In this document: piece by piece, positions 10,055 through 20,947 of the stretch
How positions within the stretch are numbered: position 1 is the first letter of the stretch
Layout: each line of letters opens with the position of its first letter
Origin: Tricholomella constricta
Taxonomy: Eukaryota; Basidiomycota; Agaricomycetes; Agaricales; Lyophyllaceae
Length of the DNA: 64,000 nucleotides
Reading direction: 5' to 3'
Assembly (NCBI GenBank): GCA_013368375.1
Contig: JAACJP010000001.1
Location: 1,674,001-1,738,000 of the forward strand
Notes under the pieces: generated by a model
What the model was told of the DNA's origin: nothing
What the model saw: the letters and a program-made list of their open reading frames with translations, nothing else
Databases searched by the model: none
Program-made: the position numbers and the translations under genes

Positions 10055-12768
10055 ATGGTTCTCTCTAGCGTTCTCGGTTTCCCTCGTATCGGTAGGATCT
10101 TATTGCTTCGATAGTTCTGATCATCATAGTGATTATCTCTGTCCACAGGAGCGAACCGTGAAGTCAAAAAGGCTGTCGAAGCCTACTGGGCTGGCAAAAT
10201 CTCTGCCGATGACCTTACCAAGGCCGCTGCCGACGTGAAGAAAACAAGCTGGACCAGCGTCAAGGCCCACGGCGTCGACTTCGTCCCCAGGTTTGTTTCC
10301 AGATCCTCATCGATTACTCAGACATTTGGGATTGATTCGAAATCCTTCTAGTGGCGAATTCTCTCTCTACGATCATGTTCTTGATCACTCGGCTGCGTTT
10401 AACGTGATCCCTAAGCGATACGTTGGACTTGGTCTGTCGCCCCTAGATGTCTATTTCGCCATGGGCCGTGGTCGCCAGGCCGAGGAGGTGGATGTCCCCG
10501 CCTCAGAGATGAAGAAATGGTGAGTTGAATTTTCTTCTGCTTATCTCGGCAATCTCGTTCCTGAATCTATGATGGATGATCGCTGAACACTTGCCTTTTT
10601 AGGTTTGATTCCAACTACCACTTCGTCGTCCCTGAGTTTTCTGAGGAGACCGAGTTCAAGTTGAACTTCAACAAGGCTGTCGAGGAATTCAAGGAGGCCC
10701 AGGCTGCTGGTGTTACCACCCGTTCTGTTGTCCTCGGCCCTGTCACTTTCCTTGCCCTTGGAAAGGCCGCGAAGGATGCCAAACCCGGCTTCCAGCCCAT
10801 CTCCCTCCTGCCCAAGCTCCTCCCCATTTACCACACTCTCCTGGCTGATCTCAAGGCTGCTGGTGCCGAATGGGTCCAGATCGATGAGCCCGTCTTGGTC
10901 CTTGACAGTGCTGCTAACCTCGAGAAGGAGTTCACCACTGCCTACACCGAGCTTGCCCCCATTGCTCCCAAGATTCTCTTGACCACCTACTTCGCCCGCC
11001 TCGACTCCAACCTCTCCTTCGTTGCTAAGCTCCCCGTTGCCGGTCTCCACATCGACCTCGACCGCGCTCCCGGCCAGCTCAAGGAAGTCGTTGACGCTGT
11101 CAAGAACACCGACATCGTCCTATCCCTTGGTCTCGTTTCCGGCCGTAACATCTGGAAGACTGATTTTGATGCGGCCATCAAGCTTGCAAAGGTTGCCCTT
11201 GAGGCTCTCGGCCAAGACCGTGTCATTGTTGCCACCTCCTCCTCGCTCCTCCACACCCCCGTCACCCTCGCAGGGGAGAAGAAGCTCACTGATGATCAGA
11301 AGGACTGGTTCTCCTTTGCTTTGGAGAAGGCTGCCGAGGTTGCCACAATCGCCGCTGTTCTCTCTGACTCTCAAGATGCCAAGGTCGCTGCTGCTCTCGA
11401 GGCCAACAAGGTGTCCATCGCCAAGCGCCGCGAGTTCGAGGAGACATCCGACGACACCGTCCGCAAACGCGTTGCTGCCATCACCCCCGACCAGCTGGAG
11501 CGCAAGAGCGCCTTCGCTGTCCGCAAGGAGATCCAGGCCAAGCACCTCAACCTTCCCAAGTTCCCCACAACCACTATTGGCTCCTTCCCTGTATGTTCCA
11601 TCCGTCTTCGACCACGCACTGTCTAATATCTCGTGTCTAGCAAACCAAGGAGATCCGTCTCGCTCGTGCTAAGCTTGGCAAGGGTGAGCTTACCCCCGAG
11701 CAATATGAGGAGTTCATCAAGAAGGAGGTCGAGAGCGTCGTCCGCTTCCAGGAAAAGATCGGCCTTGATCTCTTGGTCCACGGTGAACCCGAGCGCAACG
11801 ACATGGTTCAATACTTCGGCGAGCAGCTCCACGGCTTTGTCTTCACCCAGAACGCATGGGTTCAGAGCTACGGTTCTCGGTATATGATCCTCTCGTTACT
11901 TTCCGGTAACCTTCTGCTTACGCATCGTATATAGCTATGTCCGCCCTCCCATCATCGTCTCTGATGTCAGCCGTCCCGGACCCATGACCGTCAAGTGGAG
12001 CAGCTACGCCCAGAGCCTTACTCAGAAGCCCATGAAGGGAATGCTTACTGGCCCTGTTACCATCCTCAACTGGTCCTTCCCCCGCGCTGATGTGTCCCGT
12101 GAGCTGCAATCTAAGCAGCTTGCCCTTGCTCTTCGCGATGAGGTCATCGATCTCGAGAAGGCTGGCATCAATGCCATTCAGGTCGACGAGCCCGCCATTC
12201 GTGAGGGGGTAAGTTTCTCGACCTCCGCATCACCGCATGATACTGATACAGTCCCATTAGCTTCCTCTCCGTCGCGCTGACTGGGACGCCTACCTCAAGT
12301 GGGCCGTTGACTCTTTCAAGCTCGCCACTGCCGGCGTCACTGACCAGCTCCAGACCCACTCTCACTTCTGCTACTCCGACTTCGATGACATCTTCCCCTC
12401 CATCCAGCGTCTCGACGCCGATGTCATCTCCATTGAAGCCTCGAAGAGTGACATGAAGCTCCTCAACACCTTCAAGCACTATGGCTACTCCAACCAGATT
12501 GGCCCCGGTGTCTATGACATCCACTCTCCCCGTGTTCCCGGAGAGCAGGAGATCAAGGACCGCCTCAAGTCCATGCTCGACATCCTCCCCGACTCTTTGC
12601 TCTTCGTCAACCCTGTTAGTCCATTCAAAACTCTTCATCTCTACGTGTTTCTGACAGACATATCTTTCATAGGACTGTGGTCTAAAGACTCGTGGCTGGA
12701 AGGAGACTGAGGCCTCCCTCGTCAACCTTGTCAACGGTGCCAAATGGGCCCGTGAGAACTATGCTTAA
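10055..12768 (+). CDS. MET6: Cobalamin-independent methionine synthase, 8 exons
   Basis: Transfers the methyl group of 5-methyltetrahydropteroyl-triglutamate to homocysteine, the last step of methionine synthesis in the cytosol. Exons are 10055-10091, 10149-10290, 10352-10519, 10603-11590, 11641-11879, 11935-12208, 12261-12614 and 12673-12768, adding to 765 aa, the usual length for fungal Met6. It starts [23 protein letters not shown]. The C-terminal barrel has [43 protein letters not shown], the zinc-site motifs [10 protein letters not shown] and [11 protein letters not shown], and ends [14 protein letters not shown]. The coding part is C-ending and rich in preferred codons, as expected of a highly expressed enzyme. 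A CACGTG box sits upstream. Confidence 0.97.
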
Positions 12769-13595
12769 AGGCCTCCGCTCCTCCGCTTCAACAGCGCTCG
12801 CGTACTGGTTAATTTAAAAGCAATACCCTCTTTCACAAGAGTGGCGTTGTGTGTTTGACCGTTTGTTAGTTGGGCGATATGCACCGTCGGCTTGGCGCCG
12901 ACGGTGGAGTGGGGCGCAGATACTGCTATCTGGCCCGCTAAGTGCTTCGATGGGAGGCAGGAGCTTTGCGACGTCGGTGTAGTAGTATTCGGATTTCAAC
13001 AATCCCCGCGAATGTATTCTATCCAGGACATCTGTACTCAAATGTAATAACTGCGATATACATGAAAGGTCGCTCCGTAAGAAACAATAGTGACGCATTG
13101 ACAGGTGATGTCTTTGCGGTCGACATCTTTATCAGTGAGCTCGTCGAAAGGCCTCTACGATTTTCGCAAGTAGGATGTGGTTCATGGTGTATTGGATGTT
13201 TTGGGAAACTGTAGTGTTACAAGGAGATATAAGTATATGCTGCCAAGAATGTCCTTGATATGTCCATAATGCGATGGTAATGAGAAAGTTCTATGTATCT
13301 CCATTCACTACTGCTGCTCAACGCTTCCTGCCCATGTGATCACTGGCGTGGCGCCTCTTGGTGTGGAGAAGACGGCAGGAATAGCGAGCGACCCTGCCTA
13401 TGACCAAGGGCTTATGGGGGGTCAAACCTCGAGGTATCCGGTGATTCTCGTCACTGTTGGTGATCGAGAGGCACGGGACGAGGACGAGGATGGTGCCTCG
13501 CCCAATGGCGGGTAACGCTACGAGCTCGGCGCTCTAGTAGGGCATACAATGCGACCGAGGATGCGGGTGTCGCATCCTCTTTGCTTTTAGGGAGT
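12769..13595. other. Intergenic region with a hairpin
   Basis: 827 bp between the converging MET6 and the small 13,596 gene. Apart from the hairpin at 13557-13579 I see no coding or repeat structure. Confidence 0.5.
13557..13579. terminator. Perfect 9-bp hairpin in a 3' region
   Basis: Arms GAGGATGCG and CGCATCCTC are perfectly complementary around a 5-nt loop (GGTGT). It lies 17 bp past the stop of the minus-strand gene at 13596, so it would be in that transcript's 3' UTR. A 3'-end or stability role is inferred. Confidence 0.35.
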
Positions 13596-13835
13596 CTAGT
13601 TCCTGGCGCCCAAGAAGCGCTTCAGGCCAGATTTGACGGACGATCCGCTCGAAGACCTTTTGGTGGGTGTGATCTGATGGTGGGACGAGGGACGAAGAGC
13701 CTGACGCAGGTCTTGGTACGTCGCGTGGGCATCACGAGGAGATTGTGAGGTGATGAAGAGGCCGAAGGCGTTCGGGGCGGTGGGGGAGGTGGGGAAGAAG
13801 GAGGAGTAGGAGGAAGGAATGTTGGTGTAAGACAT
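13596..13835 (-). CDS. Small hypothetical protein, 79 aa
   Basis: Single-exon frame from the ATG at 13835: MSYTNIPSSYSSFFPTSP at the N-terminus, a middle part with RDAHATYQDLRQALR, and a Ser-rich basic end SVKSGLKRFLGARN. I do not recognise it. Support for a real gene is indirect: a TATTTAAG element on the minus strand at about 13951-13958, a biased Ser/Thr/Pro composition ending in a plausible amphipathic basic tail, and a hairpin just after the stop. There are no signal peptide or membrane segments. It could be a chance frame. Confidence 0.45.
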   Translation of the reverse strand: MSYTNIPSSYSSFFPTSPTAPNAFGLFITSQSPRDAHATYQDLRQALRPSSHHQITPTKRSSSGSSVKSGLKRFLGARN

Positions 13836-14323
13836 TGCGAAAGACTGGTCGCTGACTAGACGATGCAAGGGCTGTGTTGGAGAGATTGAAGGGGTTGGGT
13901 GACAAGTACTGCAGCAGTACCGATGAAGATACAAGTTCGTTTCGGACGTGCTTAAATATGAGTCCAGGGTCCTCGCCTCGGGGACTCAATCCGAGCACCG
14001 CGTTGCCAGGCAAAATTACTATTTTAGGTAAATTTCGGGAGGACACCACAGCGACAAAGCAGAGCAACCTTCGTTGCGTAGCAACGCAGAGGAAACCATA
14101 GAAACCACAGGAGTAATTGGCCGTCGTTTGCAGCATCCCGAGCACATTCAAAATCGCTTGGACAATGTTGGAGGAGGTAATGGCACTTGTTTGGCCTCCG
14201 ACTTTGGATGCAAAGATGGACAAATACATCGGCTAAACAATCACCATGGCAATGCCATGGCAATAACCGTTCTAACCTCCATTCGAAACTACATGAACAA
14301 ATATCTTCCATTGCCCACTTTGA
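13836..14323. other. Intergenic region
   Basis: 488 bp between the small gene and the 3' end of the photolyase gene. Open frames are present on both strands, but none shows family similarity or splice-consistent structure. I see nothing else here. Confidence 0.4.
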
Positions 14324-16586
14324 TCACTGCTCTCCTGGATTCTTGAACCTTCGCAATGCTCGCTCCCTGGATTCACCGTGTTTGACGATAGGGCCAGGAT
14401 AACCAAGTTTCTTCGCTGCAGACGTCGATGGATTATGCAAGTCTAGATGAATCACACGTAAATTCAAAGTGCTCTGGACGATGAGGTGAAAACCTACCGG
14501 GTCCCTTTAACTTGCGAAGCTCTGGCACCCAATGCCTGATAAAGTCCCCAGTAGGGTCCGCCTTGTGCTACCGTCAGTGGGAGGAATTCAAGCCACAGGG
14601 TACGTAGCGCACCTTCAGACTCTGAGTGTACGGGTTGAAGATCCTAAAGTAAGGACAAGGATCGACCCCGGTGCTCGCGCTCCATTGCCATCCTCCATTG
14701 TTCGATGCGAGGTCTCCATCGATCAACTGTTCCATAAAATACTGCACCCAAAGGGATCAGCAAGTGCGACGTCGAGTATTGCGGAGTGCTTACCCTCTCT
14801 CCAACTCTCCAGTCGATCATCAAATCCTTCGTAAGAAACATGGCAGTTATCATCCTCATTCTGTTATGAACCCAGCCCATTTCCTTGATGCATCGCATTG
14901 TTGCGTCCACTATCGGAACACCCGTTCTTCCCTCTTTCCATTTCTGCAGGACCTCGCCGTCACGATGGCTTTGTCCGGCCGCAGGCGTGCTATCCTCGGG
15001 TGCTTGGTGATCCTCCCAGACAACAGCAGAAAACTTTTCCAAGAAGGGACGACCCATGGAAACTCTGGGAAACCCAACGAGAACGCAGGTGTAAAAGTCC
15101 CGCCAGGCGAGTTCTTGAACCCATCGACCGATGCCGGACGTTCTACCCCCATCGACTTTGTCCGTTTTGAGAAGTAGCATCGAGGCTCTGACACAAGCGC
15201 GAACAGATAGGACTCCAGCGGAAAGGTAGGCACTGAAATTGATTCACACACAATGTATATGTCACGGAATGGGCATATACACACCTGAGTCTGCTAGTTG
15301 TATCGCGATCCGCTCTGTCGCGCTCCTTGTCGTATTTCAAAATGCGACTTAACTTCGTCGTTGTTTCAGCACCTTCCGCAAGTGGACTTACAGCACCGAG
15401 CTGAGAAGACCGGGCTTTTGTTGTGAGAAATCTCTGCAAGATCTGTCAACTGTTTGTAGGTTCAGCTCATGGTACATGACTGACGTCTCGTACCTCCGCA
15501 GCGACATCTTCGCCCGCTGGCCAGACTTCGCGCATCCTCCGACTATCTGATTCCTCGAGTTCGAAACCCTCGATGGCATCGGGAATTGGGGTATCGAATA
15601 AAGGAGCAAATTTCTTCGATTCGTAGATATATTTTGAATTTGCTTGCGGCTTCGGACAATTCTCCAGGTAGTAAGGAATGTTTCCGTTGAGGACCGTCAG
15701 CCAATTCCGTTGGTAGGGCGAATATACCTTTGTATAACCTCAGAGCGATCCTTTCGTGATCAAAGGCTGATACTCACGGCATAACTCCTCCTCTCCTTGG
15801 TGAGAATGACACCAGGCTCGACAATGCATTTGTTGTGCACAAATGTTGGCTTTACACCCTGATTTCTTGAAAGTTGGCAAATTTTGATGTCGCGCCGAAG
15901 CTCGTCAACCTCGTACTCAATGTTGGCATACAGACTCGTGCAACCAAAGTCGGTCAAAAGCGCCATGATACGAGAAGGCAGGGTCCGTCGGGGTGCATGG
16001 ATTATCGTGTGGAGCGGAATATGGAGGTCCGCCAATGTAATCTGGTTTTGGGATATGAGGTCTTGTTTAAGCGAAGAGGGAAGAAACACTGACCTTGATT
16101 TTCGAAAGGTTGCGAAGTGTAAAATCGATTCTGCGAGCAGATCTATCATGTGCAACGTAATCCTGGGGGCTAAGTGTAAATATGACAATGAGAGGTATGC
16201 CATCCTTGGTAGCTTGCTTGGAAGCCAACGACAACGCCCTATTGTCAGAAACTAGAAACGAGTTGTCAGCGGGGGGTCAAAGTCCTAAGGTAAATGCGGA
16301 CAGTACCTCTAAGATCTCCCATACGCATCCAATATACAATTGATTCGCCTTTGGTAGGATTATCTAGCGAATCTTTAAGAGCATTCTCGAGCTTGAGAAG
16401 AGGCAAGTCGGCGTCGACGGCAGCCGCTGCTTCGGCTGTGGCGACTTTGTTGGGTCGAAAGGCCGCGTGCGCTATTCTTGAACGTTTCTGGGGTGAAATG
16501 AGGCTGGTGCTGTGGTCTCTGGCGTGCTTTGGCATGACTCTAGTCGTTGTCGCCCACGTCGAGGTGGTGATGGCTCTCCTGAACAT
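14324..16586 (-). CDS. PHR1: CPD photolyase (class I, cryptochrome/photolyase family), multi-exon
   Basis: Light-driven repair of cyclobutane pyrimidine dimers with FAD and an antenna chromophore. It starts [15 protein letters not shown] at 16586. This presequence-like stretch could send a form to mitochondria, and a second in-frame ATG (MPKHARDHS) could give a nuclear form. The N-terminal alpha/beta domain has [13 protein letters not shown], then [10 protein letters not shown] and [19 protein letters not shown]. The FAD domain has [62 protein letters not shown] and the class I signature [12 protein letters not shown] with PYFRIFNP. It ends [12 protein letters not shown] at 14324. Introns are short and interrupt most of these blocks. 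I do not see a reason to call it a cryptochrome, since the CPD-photolyase repair-site region is conserved. Confidence 0.9.
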
Positions 16587-16686
16587 GGGACAGGCATTTT
16601 GTGACGGCGGGTCTGAGACGCGACCGATCGCAAGCCTCTCGTCCTGAATCGTGACCGTAATCTGTCACGTGATATGACGTCATTTA

Positions 16687-18279
16687 TTATAGCTCCTGAT
16701 TTACTTTCGCTTCCTCTGCAGCTTCTCTTTCTTCTGCCTCAACGACCTCGATGTCGAGTGGAAATGTCAATATTGCCGCCACGCCTGTAAGCTGATTCAA
16801 CTCTGCCAACCAATAGGTCAGTACGCATCCAATTTTCTCTGCAGATCAACTCACGTTGTCCAGACTCATGCATGCTGGAGAATATCACCACCTCGCCACC
16901 CTTCTGTTGTACTGCTTCCACCACTTCAACGTACCTCTTCCGTGTGGCGGGAATGCTCGATCTTTGTGTAAAAATTAGCACATACACATTCAGTTGATTT
17001 GGGTCATGTTTACCGGAAGAGATCGTCTGAGATCAACAGCGTGCCAATGGCGCCACGGTCTGCCGCCAGGCAAACGTGGTCAGGCCCATACCATGCCCTC
17101 ATTTCGTCGGATCCAAGCATTTTAAAGAACCTGATGGATGAAATCAGCAAAACTTACCACTAAAACATTTTTCTATCGCACTTATCGAGCACAATCCCCT
17201 CTCGCGCGAATTTAGTTTCTTTCAGTTGAGAAACAATCTATGTTATCCGTACATTCTGTCATCAGTCATCATCATGGTGCTCGAATCCCGACGTACCTCT
17301 GGGCTTTTTAAAACCTCCACCAAGCTATGCACATGAGGACTGCTCACATGCACCTTCACCACCTTCTCCTTCAACGCCCGTTGTAGAGGTTTATCACCCC
17401 GCCTGGCGGCTTCTTCAAGCAAGTAGGTAAGCACCCCATCCCTAACCCATCCTGGGCTCGCTATCACGATCGCCCGTAGACCCATATTCGCATACGGAAT
17501 GTGGCGGATAAAAGATTCGTACAAGGTCACATAAAATTTCGTCATTCCTTTTTCGTGCTGTGAAGCTCCCGATGCGGCAGACTTCCTCGGGATGGGGACA
17601 TTTATCCGATTAGTGACCAGCGTCATATGCTGCGAGAGTAAGCAGAAAGCCGCGGCGCCTTCCCCGCAGACGACAGCAGCAACTTCTGCTCCTCTCCCTG
17701 GAACAACAGCTTCCTCTACGCGAGCAATTGCGATGCTGTCCCAACCGTCCGCTTTCTCGATTCGCACATCGCGATTTGCTTCGACGTCGAGGGTATGGAA
17801 GGCACCCAGCTTAACATGTGGGTTTTCGGACGTGACACGGCCAGATATATGCAAGGCTGCGGATGTCGGAGGGGGGGCAGACGACCCTGTCTGGTCTGCC
17901 GCAGCGGATTCCGATGAAGAGGGGGCTGGTGCTGCCCATGAAGAAAAGTCGACTCGGCCGACTTGGAGTGTAAGGTTTAGCCGCACGCGATGGGATTCCG
18001 TTGACCCGGTTGATGATACAGTCTGTACACGACTATGAACGTAGGCAATGAGAACTGCAGAGAGATGTAAGAAACGCACAACTCACCGGATGGCAGGTGC
18101 ACGAACCGAGTCACCCACTTGGATTAGATTATACAAGTGCCACATATCCTCGTCGTCCTCTGGGCGTAGAGTGACATGGCCCTATGGGTTACTATCAGGG
18201 ATCAAATCCACGAACGTGACTACAAAGAAAACGGTCGTACAGCACCGTGCTTGTCGATGTGTTTGTTGACGAGCTTCAT
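16687..18279 (-). CDS. DOM34: Ribosome rescue factor Dom34/Pelota, multi-exon
   Basis: eRF1-like factor that, with the GTPase Hbs1, dissociates ribosomes stalled on mRNA (no-go and non-stop decay). It begins [12 protein letters not shown] at 18279 and ends [12 protein letters not shown] at 16687. The Sm-like N-domain carries [20 protein letters not shown], broken by a short intron before it, then [14 protein letters not shown]. An insertion of Ser/Ala-rich sequence ([20 protein letters not shown]) sits where the human protein has a short loop. The middle domain has [31 protein letters not shown] and the [11 protein letters not shown] block. The C-domain has [12 protein letters not shown] and [22 protein letters not shown]. 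It is divergent from the PLP1-like gene with 128 bp between starts. Confidence 0.93.
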
Positions 18280-18407
18280 CTGATTCTATGAGAGATGGCG
18301 GTAAAAGTACAAGATATTGAAATGTCTGAATCTCCGATCGCATCATTTCCTTTCCGCTGCTTCCTCCACAACCACCTCGCCTGAAATCCCACGTCCCTTC
18401 ATTTAAC

Positions 18408-19416
18408 ATGGATAGGTATGATTGTTGTCCTGTAGTTGTCAAAACATGTCTACTCACCCTGACTGTCTTACAGCAACCCAAAGATCGCGTCATTGGCTGC
18501 TCGAATTGTCGAATCTAACCACCCCGATCGACACAGACGCAATCGGCATGAGGAAGAAGAGGACGACGATGAGGCCCTTTTCGCCGAGCTAGAAGCTGAG
18601 ATCGAGAACGACAGCAATGCTGCGCTGCGCGAGCAGGGGTTGGACGTGCTTAGAAGAGAGTAAGGTGCTTTCCCAGCCTCTCCTATCCTACGTCGATCTG
18701 TTGGCTAACCCCATGGAAGGATGGAGCGAATGCAGGAGATGAAGCGGAATGAACACGGCAATTACACGGAGATCAGCGACGAAAAGGAGGTCGTACGCGT
18801 GAGTGCGTAAGTTCATTCCCATTTGCGAGGAGGATACACAACCTAACCTTGGACATTGTGAACTGTCAGGAATGAACCAAGATGTGTGGTACATTTCTAC
18901 CACACGAAATTCAAGCGATGTGAGATAATGGACAAGCATCTCGGAGTAAGTATGGTCATGCCCTCTCTTCTGACTCCACGCTCACATCGGACCAGATTCT
19001 TGCGAAGAAGTATTTTTCGACACGCTTTTCCCGCGTGTTTGTGGAGAACGTACCATGGCTGGTTGAACGACTTGGTATCAAAGTTCTTCCGTGCGTGATA
19101 TGCTTCGTCGATGGAGTATCCAAAGACCGGTAATTTTGGCTTCTCTGTGAACTGTGCCTCCTTCTCATGCATCTCCCCTCAGGTTGGTCGGCTTTGAGCA
19201 ACTCGGAAATTCAGATAAATTTGATACGGCCGTACTAGAGTTGCGGCTCTCTTTATGCGGTATGCTGGCAAATTGTTGTCGAGTCTGCGATTAAAGCTGA
19301 ACGGAAGTGTAGGGGTCATCCAAAAAACGGGCAACAACTTCAGCGTTGAATCGGTGTACAAGGTGGCCACACGGGGGAATGAAGATGATGACGACGTCTT
19401 CGATTTGGATGACTGA
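18408..19416 (+). CDS. PLP1: Phosducin-like thioredoxin-fold protein (PLP1/TXNDC9), 7 exons
   Basis: Co-factor of the CCT chaperonin in tubulin and actin folding. Exons are 18408-18415, 18474-18659, 18720-18806, 18870-18945, 18996-19129, 19183-19259 and 19313-19416, giving 223 aa. The first exon is only 8 nt (ATG GAT AG), and the frame is kept across every joint. The N-terminal half is an acidic coiled-coil (HEEEEDDDEALFAELEAEIEND, REMERMQEMKRNEHG). It is followed by a thioredoxin fold with RCVVHFYHTKFKRCEIMDKHL, where the CxxC of true thioredoxins is absent, as is usual in this family, then KVLPCVICFVDG and RLVGFEQLG. It ends in an acidic tail (NEDDDDVFDLDD). Confidence 0.9.
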
Positions 19417-19682
19417 TTTCAATTTGTCTAGCGCACTCCATCATGTATATTATTCGCAGCCACAGTTGAAGAAATTGCCATAGCACGCAAAGCAACATGC
19501 TAAGAGAAAGTATTCAACAGTCCATCACATATTCCTCTAAACCTTGAAACAGGTTTTCGAACTGAAATCTAGTACAGAATCCCAAGGTAGCCAATGTTGA
19601 GGATTTACACCGCAACCGCCCCTCATAGAGCCAGCTACGACGCGAGTGTTGGAATACCTCTAACGCTTTGAGACGGTGTTGC

Positions 19683-19704
19683 TTTTTTTTTTTTTGGGGG
19701 GGGG
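19683..19704. repeat. T13-G9 homopolymer tract
   Basis: Thirteen T followed directly by nine G. It lies just past the last recognisable part of the glutaminase pseudogene. Such tracts are prone to slippage and assembly error. Nothing codes between 19417 and this tract. Confidence 0.8.
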
Positions 19705-19714
19705 CATAAGAAAG

Positions 19715-20520
19715 GCGCACAATTGGCATGGAATAGACGGCAGAACCATCTACACTTCGTGTCGAGACGTGATACCCAACTAGAAACGAGTGATACAGAC
19801 ATTGGGCGTGAGTTTTCGATTCAGAGGGTCTCGGATTGTCGTTGAACTTGATGTATGATGACGCCGCCACTTGTTGGCGTTGCCCAGTTTGCTGCGAGAG
19901 GGATGGATGAATTAAGGCCAACTGTCCCCAATGTGAGATGATCACCATACCTCGACAGGACTCAAAGAGGGTAACGGTGAAATGCACAGGTCCGGCAGGG
20001 AGCGAAACTGCTTTGTGAAGCCGCGTTTTTTAGCAGATTGTGAGGAACAGAGAGATCGGGAGGGCTAAATCACTTGAGAGCTCATTTGTGTAGCCTTCGT
20101 GAACGTGGCTCCTGGAATGTTCGGCATCCCCAAAAAGATGTATGCGATTTCCTCGATATTGACGAAGCCAGTCTAATCACAGTGGCCAAGGCCATGCCAA
20201 TGGAATGTGTATGTGAGTAGGTAGTTGCCTAGATGGCAGGACGCTTGCAGAGCCCGTTCAAAGTGTTAGTCAACGAACGTCATTCAAAGCAGCATCTAAG
20301 AAGATATATGAGGGGCGGAAAGTTCCACCTGTTTCTGAACCTTGAGGCAGCCACACAGACAAGAATGGGGTGCGCACAGCAAGAGGTATGGAGGGTAGGT
20401 TGGAGGGTATCGCAGTCAAAAGAAAATGGCCGATACAGAGGGAATAAGAAGAGAAAGGCAAAGAGATGAGGGATAGGCGGCGAAGAAGAGGAGATCCACA
20501 GAAACGGAGTTTGTGGACAT
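19715..20520 (-). pseudogene. Decayed N-terminal copy of a GtaA-type glutaminase
   Basis: Minus-strand fragments match the start of the glutaminase at 23450 in the same order. IPLAVRTPFLSVWLPQGS matches VPLAVRSPYLSTWLPQGA. DAALNDV, then IFLGMPNIPGATFTKATQ matches SFLGTPNVPGATFSKATQ. LPAGPVHFTVTLF matches LSAGPVDVTVTFL. ANWATPTSGGVIIHQVQ matches the ANWTTTTGSILTHQVQ block, and DGSAVYSMP matches DGSAFYSTS. The copy is broken. A frame change lies in the signal-peptide region near 20420. About 45 codons present in the intact gene between the LSPVE and VANW blocks are missing. An in-frame TGA lies at 19821-19823, and everything after residue ~200 of the family is gone. A TATAAAA on the minus strand at 20540-20546 may be a relic promoter. 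Confidence 0.8.
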
Positions 20521-20546
20521 CCCCCCGACTGCCTGTCGGTTTTATA

Positions 20547-20947
20547 TCCAGCCTAGTGCAGTGGGCCCGGAGCAGCTTCTGACATGATAATCAGGTTTGA
20601 CGATAGACCATGGAGTAGTTATACTCGGGGAGAATATGCATGCAGGACGTCTGCCAGTGCTAACGGTTATTTCGACGCGTAATTTCATGAAAGCAAGTTT
20701 CACCAACGTGACCGTGGCGGTCATCTCACAGCGCTCAACATCTGTCCAACTATGTGACTCGTCCTCACATCATGCGATCGAAACTACTTCTCTCTGAGCT
20801 GGGATCGATTGTATACTGCGGCTGACTGGTCTTGATTGAAAAACGTGAATATAATTCAATTTGTCTTATCCTCCGCTGCACTTCTCCATTCTCGTCTCCC
20901 ATAACCCTGGTGGTTCACTTTCGCCCTTGCTCTCTTTTGCTATCGTC
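20547..20947. other. Intergenic region, chitinase promoter
   Basis: 401 bp between the pseudogene and the GH18 start. It becomes pyrimidine-rich towards the ATG. No gene is seen. Confidence 0.5.

Noticed and set aside
10541..11550. Long antisense frames opposite MET6
   Set aside because: Caused by the strong codon bias of MET6; the sense strand gives a full-length enzyme.
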